This document shows, one piece after another, positions 34,772 to 44,171 of a stretch of DNA of 64,000 nucleotides (its first letter is position 1; every line of letters starts with the position of its first letter). The DNA is from Chitinophaga pinensis. GTDB lineage: Bacteria; Bacteroidota; Bacteroidia; Chitinophagales; Chitinophagaceae. The stretch lies in the NCBI GenBank assembly GCA_902167325.1, contig LR632930.1, positions 5,952,001 through 6,016,000 on the forward strand, written 5' to 3'. The notes under the pieces are model-generated. The model searched no databases and was not told the origin of the DNA. It worked only from the letters and a program-made list of their open reading frames with translations. A program made the position numbers and the translations under genes.

Positions 34772-35362
34772 TCAGGGCATTTTACCGGCGGGCAGTTCCC
34801 CCTCATTCAGCTTTCGCCAGGCACATCCGTGCAGGATCAGCGCCAGATTGGTACGGTCCATCGAAACACAGATCCAGCCCAGGTAAGGGGTTTCATCTTT
34901 CATGAATTGCACCCCAATATATTTACGGCTAGCGCCCAGCCAGTCTCCAGTCCACACCGTGTCGTTAGGCGTAGCAGCGGGGAGGAATGCCTCTACGAGG
35001 TAAGATTCCATCCCTTTCCAGTCGCGCGGGTGGGGCGCGATGCTTTTCATAATTTCGTTTGGTTGCAGGCAGATTGTAGAGTCTTTTTTCACCAACAACT
35101 TTGTACTGTTGATACCGGCGGCAAAGAACCTGCCTCGTATACCTTCAGCCCCACCGGTAATTCCGAGGGCGAGGTAAACGTTGTGGTTACCATCCAGATC
35201 AATGTCGAGGTGGAAGGATTGGAGGTTTTTCACCTGAACGTCGGCCAGACTACGATACGTCAGGGTGCTTCCGGGGGCAGGATCGCCTGTATTCCGTTTC
35301 TTACAGGCAAAAAGGATGGTCATGGCCGCAACGAAGGCGGCCAGCATTGGGATTTGGCGCAT
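34772..35362 (-). CDS. lipoprotein of unknown function
   Basis: 196 residues from the ATG at 35362. Lipobox in MTILFACKKR (Cys near residue 19), then a mainly beta domain including SFHLDIDLDGNHNVYLALGI and YIGVQFMKDETPYLGWICVS. No named family recognised. The lipidated Cys is followed by basic KKR rather than an SDDE surface-export signal, which suggests a periplasm-facing lipoprotein. Convergent with the sugar dehydrogenase, with no spacer and no terminator between them. Confidence 0.75.
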   Translation of the reverse strand: MRQIPMLAAFVAAMTILFACKKRNTGDPAPGSTLTYRSLADVQVKNLQSFHLDIDLDGNHNVYLALGITGGAEGIRGRFFAAGINSTKLLVKKDSTICLQPNEIMKSIAPHPRDWKGMESYLVEAFLPAATPNDTVWTGDWLGASRKYIGVQFMKDETPYLGWICVSMDRTNLALILHGCAWRKLNEGELPAGKMP

Positions 35363-35672
35363 AAAGCGATGGTTTGAGGTGATTACAACAAATACAGCAC
35401 AGAGCGAACTGCTGTCTGAAGATAAGACGGAGAGCGGGGCGCTGATGTTACAACATGTGCAGTTTGCCAAACTGCCAGTTTAAGTAATTTAGCTTAGTTT
35501 CATTCCTGTAAAACGCAATACTTAAATCACTTATCATATTAAATATCAACATATTAAGTTAACCCCATCATTTACTCCCTTTTCCTCTTAAGTATTTTCA
35601 ATTCGATTCAGGCCCATTCATTTGAAAGTGTCCCTGTAAAGGGTGTGAACCTATGCAGGAAAAGACCCGGCA
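35363..35672. other. intergenic DNA upstream of the lipoprotein gene
   Basis: AT-rich. No gene, strong hairpin or clear -7 box was found. Ends at the 11-bp repeat array. Confidence 0.4.
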
Positions 35673-35825
35673 CTGTTACCGTATGGTTCAGTACGATTGC
35701 AGTGCTATTACAGCGCTGTTAGCGTATAGTTGCAGCGCGATTACAGTGCTGTTACAGCGCTGTTAGCGTATAGCTACAGCGCGATTACAGCGCGATTGCA
35801 GCGCGATTACAAGGCTATTAGCGCT
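35673..35825. repeat. 11-bp tandem array, 12 phased units plus degenerate flank
   Basis: From 35694 to 35825 the sequence divides exactly into twelve 11-mers of the pattern cgattacagcg / ctgttacagcg / ctgttagcgta. A four-unit (44-bp) higher-order repeat is seen at 35716-35759 and 35760-35803. One further degenerate unit lies at 35673. An 11-bp period is not a multiple of three, so this is not a protein repeat. It spans roughly one helical turn per unit and lies downstream of the fusA terminator. Confidence 0.85.
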
Positions 35826-35996
35826 GAGTCCATGTCACATTTAAGAAATAACGGCGATACATGCGAAAGATCCGGAGGGTTCTTACCGAAAGATGGAGGG
35901 ACGCCGGCTGCAGAAATCAGAGGAAAGCGGGATTTAGCAGGAGATGAGCCGGGAATTTGAAAGGGAAAGCTAACTTTTGGACAGGTTCAGGGCATG
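35826..35996. other. intergenic DNA between the 11-bp array and fusA terminator
   Basis: No supported feature; a 76-codon plus-strand frame here begins inside the repeat and has no homology signature. Confidence 0.4.
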
Positions 35997-36031
35997 AAAA
36001 AAGCCCCGGCTTACGCCGGAGCCCTTTTTCT
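35997..36031 (-). terminator. intrinsic terminator after fusA
   Basis: On the minus strand, gggctccggc-gtaa-gccggggctt followed by TTTTT, 28 bases after the fusA stop. Confidence 0.8.
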
Positions 36032-36058
36032 TATTTCTATCTATCAACTTGTGGCTGA

Positions 36059-38203
36059 TTAGGCATTCACTTTACCCTTGATCTTAGCAACTACCTCTTC
36101 GGCAACGTTGTTAGGAGCGGGGTTGTAGTGAGAGAACTCCATGATGGAAGTTGCGCGGCCGGAAGACAGGGAGCGGAGTTGGGTTACGTAACCGAACATT
36201 TCGCTCAGGGGCACTTTCGCCTTGATTACCTGTGCACCGTTGCGGGATTCCATACCTTCCAGCATACCACGGCGGCGGTTAAGGTCACCGGTCACGTCGC
36301 CCATGTACTGGTCGGGTGTGGTAACTTCCACTTTCATGATAGGCTCGAGCAGAACTGGTTTCGCTTTACGGCCGGCTTCACGGAAGGCAGATTTGGCGCA
36401 AAGCTCGAAGGACATTGCGTCGGAGTCTACCTGGTGGAACGAACCGTCGAACAGGCGAACCTTCAGGGAAGTCAGGGGGAAGTTAGCGAGAACACCACTG
36501 TTCATGGATTGCTCGAAACCTTTCTGAATTGCCGGGATGAACTCTTTGGGGATAGAACCACCGAAGATATCATTCACGAACTGGAAGGATTTGCCTTCGT
36601 TTTCTTTCAGCCATTCTGCATCAGCAGGTCCGATCTCGATCTGGATGTCAGCGAATTTACCACGGCCACCTGTTTGTTTCTTGAACACTTCGCGGTGTTC
36701 AATTTTCTGGGTGAATGCTTCTTTGTAAGCAACCTGGGGAGCGCCCTGGTTAACTTCCACTTTAAATTCGCGGCGCATACGGTCAACGATGATCTCGAGG
36801 TGAAGCTCACCCATACCGCTCAATACGGTTTGGCCGGTTTCTTCATCGGTTTTCGCTTTGAGGGTAGGATCTTCTTCTACCAGCTTGGCGATTGCCATAC
36901 CCATTTTATCAACGTCTACCTGCGTTTTAGGCTCGATAGCGATGTGGATAACGGGTTCAGGGAAGGACATAGATTCCAGTACGATCGGATTGTTTTCCGC
37001 GCACAGGGTGTCTCCTGTTTTGATATCCTTAAAACCTACAGCAGCTCCGATATCACCGGCTTCGATGAAATCGATAGGGTTCTGCTTGTTGGCGTGCATC
37101 TGCATGATACGGCTGATACGCTCGTTCTTACCGGTACGGGTATTCAGTACGTAAGAACCACCGTCCAGACGACCGGAATAAACCCGGAAGAATGCCAGGC
37201 GGCCTACGAACGGATCGGTAGCGATCTTGAACGCGAGGGCAGCAAAAGGTTCTTTAGCTGAAGGGGCGCGCGTGATTTCTTCACCGGTGTCGGGGTTGGT
37301 ACCAGTTACGGATTCAACATCCATCGGAGAAGGCAGGTAACGGCAAACGCCGTCCAGCATTTTCTGAACGCCTTTGTTTTTGAAGGAAGAACCGCACATC
37401 ATGGGGATGATAGCCATGTCGATAGTGGCTTTGCGGATTGCTTCATGAATTTCAGTTTCGGAGATGGAATTGGGATCTTCGAAGAATTTCTCCATGAGGG
37501 TATCGTCGTATTCAGCAACTGCTTCTACGAGTTTAGCTCTCCACTCTTCCGCTTCTTCCTTCATATCAGCGGGGATTTCGATTTCCTGGTAGGTTGCACC
37601 TTTACCAGCTTCGTCCCAGATGATGCCTTTCATAGTGATCAGGTCCACAACGCCTTTGAAGTGATCTTCAGCGCCGATGGGCAGGGTCAGGGGAACGGGG
37701 TTAGCACCCAGCATTTCCTTTACCTGTTTAACCACGTTGAGGAAGTCTGCACCGGAACGGTCCATTTTATTAACGAAACCGATACGGGGAACACGGTACT
37801 TGTTCGCCTGACGCCAAACTGTTTCAGATTGGGGCTCAACACCGGATACGGCGCAGAACAGGGCTACAAGTCCGTCGAGTACGCGCAGGGAGCGCTCTAC
37901 TTCCACGGTGAAGTCCACGTGGCCCGGAGTATCAATGATGTTAAATTTAAACTGTTTGGTATCCGGCAAACTCTCACCCTGGTTGGTAGGGAAGTTCCAG
38001 AAACAGGTAGTAGCAGCAGATGTGATGGTAATACCTCTCTCCTGCTCCTGAGCCATCCAGTCCATGGTAGCGGCTCCTTCGTGAACCTCTCCGATTTTGT
38101 GAGTCTTGCCTGTGTAATACAGGATACGCTCAGTGGTAGTGGTCTTACCGGCATCAATGTGCGCCGCAATACCAAAGTTTCTTTGAAATCTTAAGTCTGC
38201 CAT
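36059..38203 (-). CDS. fusA: elongation factor G
   Basis: 714 residues, translocation GTPase. G1 is AHIDAGKTTTTERIL, G3 is DTPGHVDFT, G4 is NKMDRSG. Domain IV/V segments include GMGELHLEIIVDRMRREFKV and the C-terminal RRRGMLEGMESRNGAQVIKA. The ATG at 38203 (MADLRFQRNFGIAAHIDAGK) is the family start. In most Bacteroidota it sits directly after rpsL-rpsG; here about 12.8 kb separates it from rpsG, and it has its own promoter and terminator. Confidence 0.98.
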   Translation of the reverse strand: MADLRFQRNFGIAAHIDAGKTTTTERILYYTGKTHKIGEVHEGAATMDWMAQEQERGITITSAATTCFWNFPTNQGESLPDTKQFKFNIIDTPGHVDFTVEVERSLRVLDGLVALFCAVSGVEPQSETVWRQANKYRVPRIGFVNKMDRSGADFLNVVKQVKEMLGANPVPLTLPIGAEDHFKGVVDLITMKGIIWDEAGKGATYQEIEIPADMKEEAEEWRAKLVEAVAEYDDTLMEKFFEDPNSISETEIHEAIRKATIDMAIIPMMCGSSFKNKGVQKMLDGVCRYLPSPMDVESVTGTNPDTGEEITRAPSAKEPFAALAFKIATDPFVGRLAFFRVYSGRLDGGSYVLNTRTGKNERISRIMQMHANKQNPIDFIEAGDIGAAVGFKDIKTGDTLCAENNPIVLESMSFPEPVIHIAIEPKTQVDVDKMGMAIAKLVEEDPTLKAKTDEETGQTVLSGMGELHLEIIVDRMRREFKVEVNQGAPQVAYKEAFTQKIEHREVFKKQTGGRGKFADIQIEIGPADAEWLKENEGKSFQFVNDIFGGSIPKEFIPAIQKGFEQSMNSGVLANFPLTSLKVRLFDGSFHQVDSDAMSFELCAKSAFREAGRKAKPVLLEPIMKVEVTTPDQYMGDVTGDLNRRRGMLEGMESRNGAQVIKAKVPLSEMFGYVTQLRSLSSGRATSIMEFSHYNPAPNNVAEEVVAKIKGKVNA

Positions 38204-38230
38204 AAAAGTAAAATGACTATAAGTAATGCA

Positions 38231-38272
38231 ATTTGGGGGGCAAAGGTAATCAATTTCTATCAATAAATAAAG
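38231..38272 (-). promoter_or_regulatory. fusA promoter
   Basis: Minus strand: TTTA (38272-38269), 19 bases, TACCTTTG (38249-38242), then GCCCCCCAAATT. The first transcribed bases are the same as at rpsJ and rpsL except for one base. Start codon about 30 bases downstream. Confidence 0.7.
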
Positions 38273-38619
38273 CGGTCCAATTTTGCCAAATTGTTAAAAA
38301 CGTCCTCCTTTCCCTATCCTGCCGCTTATCCTCCTAAAACCGCCAGAAATGAAATGGATTCCGCTTGCCGTTACCTCCCATGGTTTTTTGGCTAGTTTTA
38401 CAACGTCGAAAGCTGAAGAAACCCCGTTTCCATTATAAATGAACCGTTTATACAGTAACCATTGCCCGGGCGCCAAACCGCTCCGGATAATAGCAGCATG
38501 GCATCACAAGGCAGCATACTGAAGGGACCCCGTCAACCAGATCGCTATTTGCTTCGTTACCGGTATTTCCTGTAATCATTTACCCCCGTTTATCAAAACC
38601 ATCACATAACCATTGTTTT
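38273..38619. other. divergent spacer between fusA and the first cassette
   Basis: No supported gene. A short minus-strand frame lacks homology features. A promoter for the plus-strand cassette is expected here, but I found no clean consensus. Confidence 0.4.
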
Positions 38620-39126
38620 ATGAAGCATTTTTCTACAAAGCACCTGTTACTGGCCATGTTTCTGGCCATCTCATGGATGCCTGCCCGATCTCAGCTCGTG
38701 CTGGTAAGGCAGGTAACCGCATCCTCAGGAGGGTCCGGTATCATCGGCGGCATACATTTCGATTACACCATCGGGGAAGCCGCCATATCCCCCCTCTCCG
38801 CAGGGCCTATTCTCCTTACTCAGGGTTTCCAGCAACCGGAGATCCTCCCGCCACTTGCCCCGGGAGGTAACCCTATTCTGGACTTCTCCCTCTTTCCAAA
38901 CCCCGCGCTCACAACCTTCAAGATCCAGTTCAGCCTCCTGACTAACGCATCCGTCACCTTCCTGCTCATGAACACCGCAGGACAGGTCATCTACCAGGAC
39001 GTTCGCAACTATGCCCCAGGCAAAGTCGTCATTCCCACATCGGTAGATAAACTCGCTGCGGGCATCTACACCGTCATCCTGAAGGTTAACGCGTTCGTGT
39101 TCACGGAAAAACTTATTGTTCAATAG
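38620..39126 (+). CDS. minimal type IX secretion C-terminal-domain protein, copy 1
   Basis: 168 residues. Signal peptide (about residues 1-25), then a short segment (VTASSGGSGIIGGIHFDYTI to LLTQGFQQPE) seen in many type IX cargo proteins just before the sorting domain. It ends in a complete C-terminal sorting domain (FSLFPNPALTTFKIQF ... LAAGIYTVILKVNAFVFTEK). There is almost no cargo, so the exported product would be only the anchor module. It lies 16 bases upstream of porV. Nearly identical to the copy at 44558, differing at codons 3, 4 and 22 of the protein. Confidence 0.85.
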   Translation: MKHFSTKHLLLAMFLAISWMPARSQLVLVRQVTASSGGSGIIGGIHFDYTIGEAAISPLSAGPILLTQGFQQPEILPPLAPGGNPILDFSLFPNPALTTFKIQFSLLTNASVTFLLMNTAGQVIYQDVRNYAPGKVVIPTSVDKLAAGIYTVILKVNAFVFTEKLIVQ

Positions 39127-40301
39127 CCTAAACTGGTATACCATGAAGCAACTCAAATGGATCCTCGTGCTTACGGGACTGCTGGCGGTACGTCCGTTGA
39201 TGGCCCAGAAAAGCGCCCGGCAGCCTCATAATATCGGAGGCTCATTCCTGCTAATCAACCCTGACGCAAGGAGCAGCGCTACCGGTGGTGCCGTTACCGG
39301 ACTCGAGCCTGACGCTAATACCATGTTCGCCAACGCCGCCAAACTCCCTTTCGCAGGGGAATGGGGTGCCAGCGTGTCCTACTCCCCCTGGATGTGGGAC
39401 CTCCTCGACAAAAAAACACATATGGCATACGTTTCCGGGTTTAAAACCTGGGGCGAACAGCAAAGTCTCGGTGCATCCGTCAAATACTTCAATTACGGTG
39501 ATGTCACTTTCCGGGACGATAATGGCATGGTACTTCAACAGTACAGGCCCAGAGAATACGCCATAGATCTCGCATACGCCAGAAAGCTCGGATCCGCATT
39601 CGCTCTCGCTGTTACCGCAAGGTACATCAGAAGCGAACTGGGAAACGGTACCTACAACGGACAGCTGCAGAAGCCGGCTTCCGCTGTGGCAGGCGATATC
39701 AGCCTCTATTCGCAGGGGTATGCCAATCACATCGAAGGCAATAACCGATATGCGTGGGGTATCAGCTTCACAAACATCGGTACCAAACTGTCTTACACCG
39801 ACGACAGTAATAAGAAGACCTTCCTCCCCATGAACCTACGTATCGGTGGCGGATATACGTTTGTACGTACTGAAGATCACAAGTTCACCTTAGCCGCGGA
39901 TGTCAACAAGCTCCTCGTGCCTACGCCACCGGTATATAAACTGGACCCTGATGGCAACCCCACCAGTGAGATCGACCGCGGTAAGGACCCCGACAGGAGT
40001 GTGGTGGAATCCATCTTCACTTCCTTCACCGATGCCCCGGACGGCTTCCGCGAAGAGTTCAGCGAGTTCTCGCTCGCTGCAGGGATAGAATATGCCTACC
40101 AGAACAACTTCTTCGTACGCACCGGATACTTCTATGAAGACCCTGCCAAGGGCAACCGGCAGCAGTTCTCTGCCGGCTTCGGCGTAAGGGTGCAGGCATT
40201 CCAGCTCGATTTTGCATACCTCCTCCCTGTAGGCGGCAGCATCAGGCAAAGGAAGAGCCTAAACTTTACCCTTATGTACACGCCTTTCAGGGATAAATAA
40301 T
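38631..40301 (+). repeat. near-identical duplicated block, copy 1
   Basis: Matches 44569-46239 at a constant offset of 5938 bases. I found four differences (38684, 38691, 38859, 40267), three of them silent. Identity starts inside codon 4 of the CTD gene and ends one base after the porV stop. Sequence on both sides is unrelated or strongly diverged. Confidence 0.93.
39143..40300 (+). CDS. porV: type IX secretion outer-membrane protein PorV, copy 1
   Basis: 385 residues. Signal peptide ending ...PLMA-QK, then the FadL-like barrel of PorV. Matching segments are GGSFLLINPDARSSATGGAV near the N-terminus, DVNKLLVPTPPVYKLDPDG in the middle, FTDAPDGFREEFSEFSLAAG, and FVRTGYFYEDPAKGNRQQF. PorV collects substrates from the SprA translocon and delivers them to the PorU sortase-like peptidase. 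The ATG at 39143 precedes the signal peptide. porU is not present here. The neighbours are a CTD mini-protein and collagen-like genes, so this looks like a dedicated paralogue. Confidence 0.9.
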   Translation: MKQLKWILVLTGLLAVRPLMAQKSARQPHNIGGSFLLINPDARSSATGGAVTGLEPDANTMFANAAKLPFAGEWGASVSYSPWMWDLLDKKTHMAYVSGFKTWGEQQSLGASVKYFNYGDVTFRDDNGMVLQQYRPREYAIDLAYARKLGSAFALAVTARYIRSELGNGTYNGQLQKPASAVAGDISLYSQGYANHIEGNNRYAWGISFTNIGTKLSYTDDSNKKTFLPMNLRIGGGYTFVRTEDHKFTLAADVNKLLVPTPPVYKLDPDGNPTSEIDRGKDPDRSVVESIFTSFTDAPDGFREEFSEFSLAAGIEYAYQNNFFVRTGYFYEDPAKGNRQQFSAGFGVRVQAFQLDFAYLLPVGGSIRQRKSLNFTLMYTPFRDK

Positions 40302-40338
40302 ACCGTAACCTTTCCTTATCACAGAAAAAGCACTCGTC

Positions 40339-40803
40339 ATGAATAAAACACTATTAACAATGATCATCCTGTTAACAACCGCATTTACACAAGCGCGGGC
40401 GCAGCAGGCTGACAGGAAGGCCAGCGAAGGTCAGAGCATCCGTCACCGTATGTTCAGTGATTACGACCGGGCTATTGCTAAAATCAGGGCACAGCGGGCA
40501 GATGCTCCCAAACCTAAGGAAGCTACTTTAACTTCCCCTCAGGCAGTGAAACAGCATATTTTCCCCGGAGGCAATGGTTCTGGTGGAGGTGTTACAACCA
40601 AAGCCGCCACATCCGGTGCCCGCAAAGCGAATACTGCAGGTGCACAGGGCAACCAGCTCCCATCCACCGTGTCTGCAGTGGATGCTGCCCGGAAAAATAA
40701 AGACGCGGAAGCGCGTAAAGCAGCTCCTAAACCCTTCGATCTCAACGCGCAGGGAACTGAAACTTCTGAACCCAAAGCCAAGGCCCCAACTCCTAAAAAC
40801 TGA
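40339..40803 (+). CDS. small Ala/Lys/Pro-rich exported protein, copy 1
   Basis: 154 residues. Signal peptide ending ...QARAQQ, then a low-complexity, basic chain rich in Ala, Lys, Pro and Gly. Conserved points with the paralogue at 46288 are EATLTS, QHIFPGGNGSGGGV, and the C-terminus LNAQGTE...TPKN. No domain is recognised and the mature protein is probably disordered. It lies 38 bases after porV and 5 bases before the collagen-like gene, so it is almost certainly translated with them. A linker or chaperone for the fibre is a guess from position. Confidence 0.78.
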   Translation: MNKTLLTMIILLTTAFTQARAQQADRKASEGQSIRHRMFSDYDRAIAKIRAQRADAPKPKEATLTSPQAVKQHIFPGGNGSGGGVTTKAATSGARKANTAGAQGNQLPSTVSAVDAARKNKDAEARKAAPKPFDLNAQGTETSEPKAKAPTPKN

Positions 40804-40808
40804 GCACC

Positions 40809-43800
40809 ATGAAAAAAATACTATACCTCCTCTTCTTTATCCTGACGGCCGCCCTGGGAAGCTTTGCGCAAAGCGGGCTTTCCGGTATCAATTACCAGGC
40901 GGTGGCACGTAACAGCAATGGTACCGTACTGGCAAACCAGGCGGTGAGCGTCCGCTTCTCCATCCGTGGTGGCGGGCCAAACGGCGCTGTAGAATATCAG
41001 GAAACACATAATACTGCCACCAATACCATCGGCCTGTTCACCCTCCAGTTAGGACGTGGCACGCCTGTAACCGGCACCTTCGCTGCCGTACCCTGGGGCA
41101 ACGCCAACCAGTTCCTTCAGGTAGAAGTGAATACCGGCGGCGGATTCGTAAACCTGGGTACCAGCCAGCTGATGAGTGTGCCCTTCGCACAATTCTCAGC
41201 GAATGGCACTCCCGGTCCGCAAGGCCCCGCTGGTCCTGCAGGACCCGTTGGAGCTGCCGGTCCCGTAGGACCTGTTGGACCTGCCGGCGCTAATGGCGCA
41301 GTAGGACCGCAGGGACCAGCCGGGCCTGTAGGTGCAGCCGGACCAGTTGGTCCAGTTGGACCAGCAGGTGCTAATGGAGCTGTAGGTCCACAAGGCCCTG
41401 CAGGCCCTGTGGGAGCAGCTGGTCCCATCGGACCGGTTGGACCAGCCGGTGCTAATGGTGCAGTGGGACCACAAGGGCCCGCCGGTCCTGTTGGTGCAAT
41501 TGGCCCCGTTGGACCTGCCGGAGCTAATGGTGCAGTGGGACCGCAAGGACCCGCCGGTCCTGTTGGTGCTGTTGGCCCTATTGGACCCGCCGGAGCAGTG
41601 GGAGCAATGGGACCTGCCGGTCCTATCGGACCTATCGGACCCGCCGGACCGGTTGGACCAGCCGGACCTGCAGGCGACATCAATGGTGTTGCAGCGGGAG
41701 GCGATCTCTCCGGCACTTATCCTAATCCCTTAATTGCAAATGGCGTAGTAACGTTGGCTAAGATAGCTCCCGGAGTAATCCCCACTACCCTGCCTCCCAA
41801 CGGGCCTGCAGGTGGTGATTTGAGTGGCAATTATCCTAACCCTTCTGTTGCCAGACTGCAGACAATCCCCGTTGCAATCACTGCACCGCTTGCCGGCCAG
41901 GTGCTAAAGTTCTCAGGCACAGAATGGACGCCTGCGGCAGATAATGCCGGTGGCGGAGGACTTACACTTCCTTATGCTGCCGTGGAAAACAATGCGGCCA
42001 CGCTGTTCTCCATCACCAACAATGGAGACGGCACCTCACTGGAAGGCGTAAACAATACCACCAGCAGCAGCATTGCCGCAGTACGTGGTATCGTAACAAG
42101 TGCCAGCCCGGGAGGTTTCTCTTCTGCAGTTCGCGGTATTAATAACGGCACCGGTGGTTTGGGTATTGGCGTATGGGGATCGCAGGCAGGTTCCGGCTGG
42201 GGCGTATACGGAGTAACCCCGAATGGATTAGGCGTGTATGGTAACTCGTCTGCAGGAGGCACCGGTGTGTATGCGAACAGTAATACAGGCACCGGGTTGC
42301 AGGCAACAAGCAACAATGGAATCGCTGCCGCTATCAATATATTCAACAATGCAAATAACAATAATGCGCTGAATGCTTCTACACTGGGCAATGGTACTGT
42401 TATTAATGTAACATCATCCGGTAATGGTGCCGGCGTATTTTCATCTACCGGTTCAGGGTTTGCCATTCATGGTATTACCAGTGCGCAAACGAGTGCCGGT
42501 GTTATTGGTGACAATAATGGTGCAGGCGAAGCAGTAGTAGGCCGTACTACCAGCGATATAGCCGGTGCGGTTGTTGGCCGTAACGATGGTGGCGGATATG
42601 GCGTGCGCGGTTTCGTTGCTACTAACAACACTGGTACCGCAGTAGGCGTACTCGGCCAGATAGGCCTGAACAATAGTACCGGCCGTGCAGGCAGGTTTGA
42701 AAACTTCAATCAGACCAACACACTTGGTAATACCATGGAAGTGGAAACAAATGGTAATGGTAATATCCCGGACAATACCCAGGGTAACGCATCATCATTC
42801 CTGGTAGATAACTCAAACAGTGTGGCCGCTGCCGTTAGAGCTGAAGTAAAAACGATCTTCGGCAACTTCGGCGCAGCAGCTGTCTTCGGTACATCATCAG
42901 GAACAGGTGGATTTGCCGGTCTGTTCCATGCTTCGAATGCTTCTGGCAATGGTGCTTCTTTAGTTGCAATCACCGATGGTAACGGTAACGCCATCACTGC
43001 CAATGCAAGTAAAGACGGTAATGGTGTTGAAACGAATATAGATGGTGCCGGCAATGCGATCTATGCATGGGTACCCACCTTCGCTACCGGTCGTGCCGCA
43101 AGGTTCCAACATTATAATGAATCCAACACCAGCGATGTTGTAACCGCAATTACTGTAGGTAATGGTATTGCAGGTAATTTTAAAGTGGACAAAGTGACCG
43201 GTACATCTGCCGCAGTGAGAGGCGAAGTGAATTCCCAGTTCGCGAACTTCGGAACGGCAGGTATTTACGGTATTTCTTCCGGTACCGGTGGCTTTGCAGG
43301 TTTATTCCATGCCAGCAACCCGGCAGGTAATGGCCCGGCCCTGATCGCCATCGCTGATGGCAATGGGAATGGTGTTACCGCTAATGCTTCCAACACCGGA
43401 GACGGTGTGGAAACCACGGCAGACGGTACCGGCAGTGCTTTATATGCCTGGACGCCCAACTTCAGCAATGGCCGTGCAGCACGCCTCGTGAACTATAATA
43501 CAGGTAATACCAATCCTGTTTTGACAGTAGAACAACACAGCAATGGTTCCATCGCACTCTTCAAATCAGGCAACCCCGGAACGGTGAACGTAGCCCGTAT
43601 AAACGCAGCAGGCCGTGGCTTCTTTAATGGCGGTACACAGGCAAGCGGTGCAGACGTCGCAGAATCATTTGATGTGGAAGGTGGTATCAGTAATTATGAA
43701 CCCGGCGATGTACTGGTGATCTCCACTTCTACTGATCGTATGATGGAAAAATCTTCCGAAGCATACTCATCACTGGTAGCGGGCGTTTACGCCACCAAAC

Positions 43801-44063
43801 CCGGTGTACTCCTCACAGAACGTGAAGGCGTGGAAGAAATTACCGACCAGGTGCCCATGGGCGTGGTAGGTGTTATTCCCACAAAGGTGTGTGACGAAGG
43901 TGGTGCCATCCGCCGTGGTGACCTGCTCGTAACGGCCAGCAAACCCGGCTATGCCATGAAGGCAGACATCAGTAAGGTTAAACCCGGCCAGATTATCGGG
44001 AAAGCCTTGCAGGAACTGCCTTCCGGCAATGGTAAAATCAAAGTACTCGTTAACGTGAAATAA
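40809..44063 (+). CDS. giant collagen-like fibre protein, copy 1
   Basis: 1084 residues. Signal peptide (residues 1-20). A beta N-terminal domain follows (SGINYQAVARNSNGTVLANQ to SQLMSVPFAQFS). Then come about 50 Gly-X-Y triplets (residues about 133-287) with a 27-residue higher-order repeat (GPQGPAGPVGAAGPVGPVG...). Next are two GGDLSGxYPNP motifs as in phage tail fibres, and a long Gly/Asn/Thr-rich beta-repeat region. The C-terminal domain (GGTQASGADVAESF, YEPGDVLVIS, LVAGVYATKPGVLL, GDLLVTASKPGYAMKAD) is shared with tail-fibre-like proteins. No type IX sorting domain is visible at the C-terminus (ends KVLVNVK). Probably a trimeric surface fibre. Confidence 0.85.
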   Translation: MKKILYLLFFILTAALGSFAQSGLSGINYQAVARNSNGTVLANQAVSVRFSIRGGGPNGAVEYQETHNTATNTIGLFTLQLGRGTPVTGTFAAVPWGNANQFLQVEVNTGGGFVNLGTSQLMSVPFAQFSANGTPGPQGPAGPAGPVGAAGPVGPVGPAGANGAVGPQGPAGPVGAAGPVGPVGPAGANGAVGPQGPAGPVGAAGPIGPVGPAGANGAVGPQGPAGPVGAIGPVGPAGANGAVGPQGPAGPVGAVGPIGPAGAVGAMGPAGPIGPIGPAGPVGPAGPAGDINGVAAGGDLSGTYPNPLIANGVVTLAKIAPGVIPTTLPPNGPAGGDLSGNYPNPSVARLQTIPVAITAPLAGQVLKFSGTEWTPAADNAGGGGLTLPYAAVENNAATLFSITNNGDGTSLEGVNNTTSSSIAAVRGIVTSASPGGFSSAVRGINNGTGGLGIGVWGSQAGSGWGVYGVTPNGLGVYGNSSAGGTGVYANSNTGTGLQATSNNGIAAAINIFNNANNNNALNASTLGNGTVINVTSSGNGAGVFSSTGSGFAIHGITSAQTSAGVIGDNNGAGEAVVGRTTSDIAGAVVGRNDGGGYGVRGFVATNNTGTAVGVLGQIGLNNSTGRAGRFENFNQTNTLGNTMEVETNGNGNIPDNTQGNASSFLVDNSNSVAAAVRAEVKTIFGNFGAAAVFGTSSGTGGFAGLFHASNASGNGASLVAITDGNGNAITANASKDGNGVETNIDGAGNAIYAWVPTFATGRAARFQHYNESNTSDVVTAITVGNGIAGNFKVDKVTGTSAAVRGEVNSQFANFGTAGIYGISSGTGGFAGLFHASNPAGNGPALIAIADGNGNGVTANASNTGDGVETTADGTGSALYAWTPNFSNGRAARLVNYNTGNTNPVLTVEQHSNGSIALFKSGNPGTVNVARINAAGRGFFNGGTQASGADVAESFDVEGGISNYEPGDVLVISTSTDRMMEKSSEAYSSLVAGVYATKPGVLLTEREGVEEITDQVPMGVVGVIPTKVCDEGGAIRRGDLLVTASKPGYAMKADISKVKPGQIIGKALQELPSGNGKIKVLVNVK

Positions 44064-44143
44064 GATCTTTCATCTTTGCTGATATAACCGTACTAACATA
44101 CATTTTTGACGAGAGCAAGGGTATATGTATGGTTTTTGTGTAT

Positions 44144-44171
44144 GGCTGCCTCTTCAGGGGCAGCCTTTTTT
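44144..44171 (+). terminator. terminator after cassette copy 1
   Basis: Stem ggctgcc / ggcagcc with an 8-base loop, followed by TTTTTT, about 80 bases after the collagen-like stop. Confidence 0.8.

Noticed and set aside
35630..35700. Possible cobalamin riboswitch (ggcactgttaccg near 35669)
   Set aside because: Only a fragment resembles the box; the other conserved elements and a downstream B12 gene are missing.
35673..35825. CRISPR array
   Set aside because: Units are contiguous 11-mers without spacers, and no cas genes are present.
35730..35960. 76-codon frame through the 11-bp array
   Set aside because: An 11-bp period shifts frame every unit; no ribosome-binding site or homology.
36128..37261. 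Plus-strand frame of 377 codons inside fusA
   Set aside because: Antisense shadow of a highly conserved gene with strong codon bias; no family pattern.
38294..38476. Minus-strand frame of 60 codons upstream of fusA
   Set aside because: No family pattern or ribosome-binding site; lies upstream of the fusA promoter.
41117..41716. Minus-strand Gly-Pro repeat frame of 199 codons
   Set aside because: Complement of the Gly-X-Y DNA repeat; collagen-like appearance is produced by the repeat's symmetry (GPA/GPT), while the plus-strand gene has a signal peptide and full domain order.
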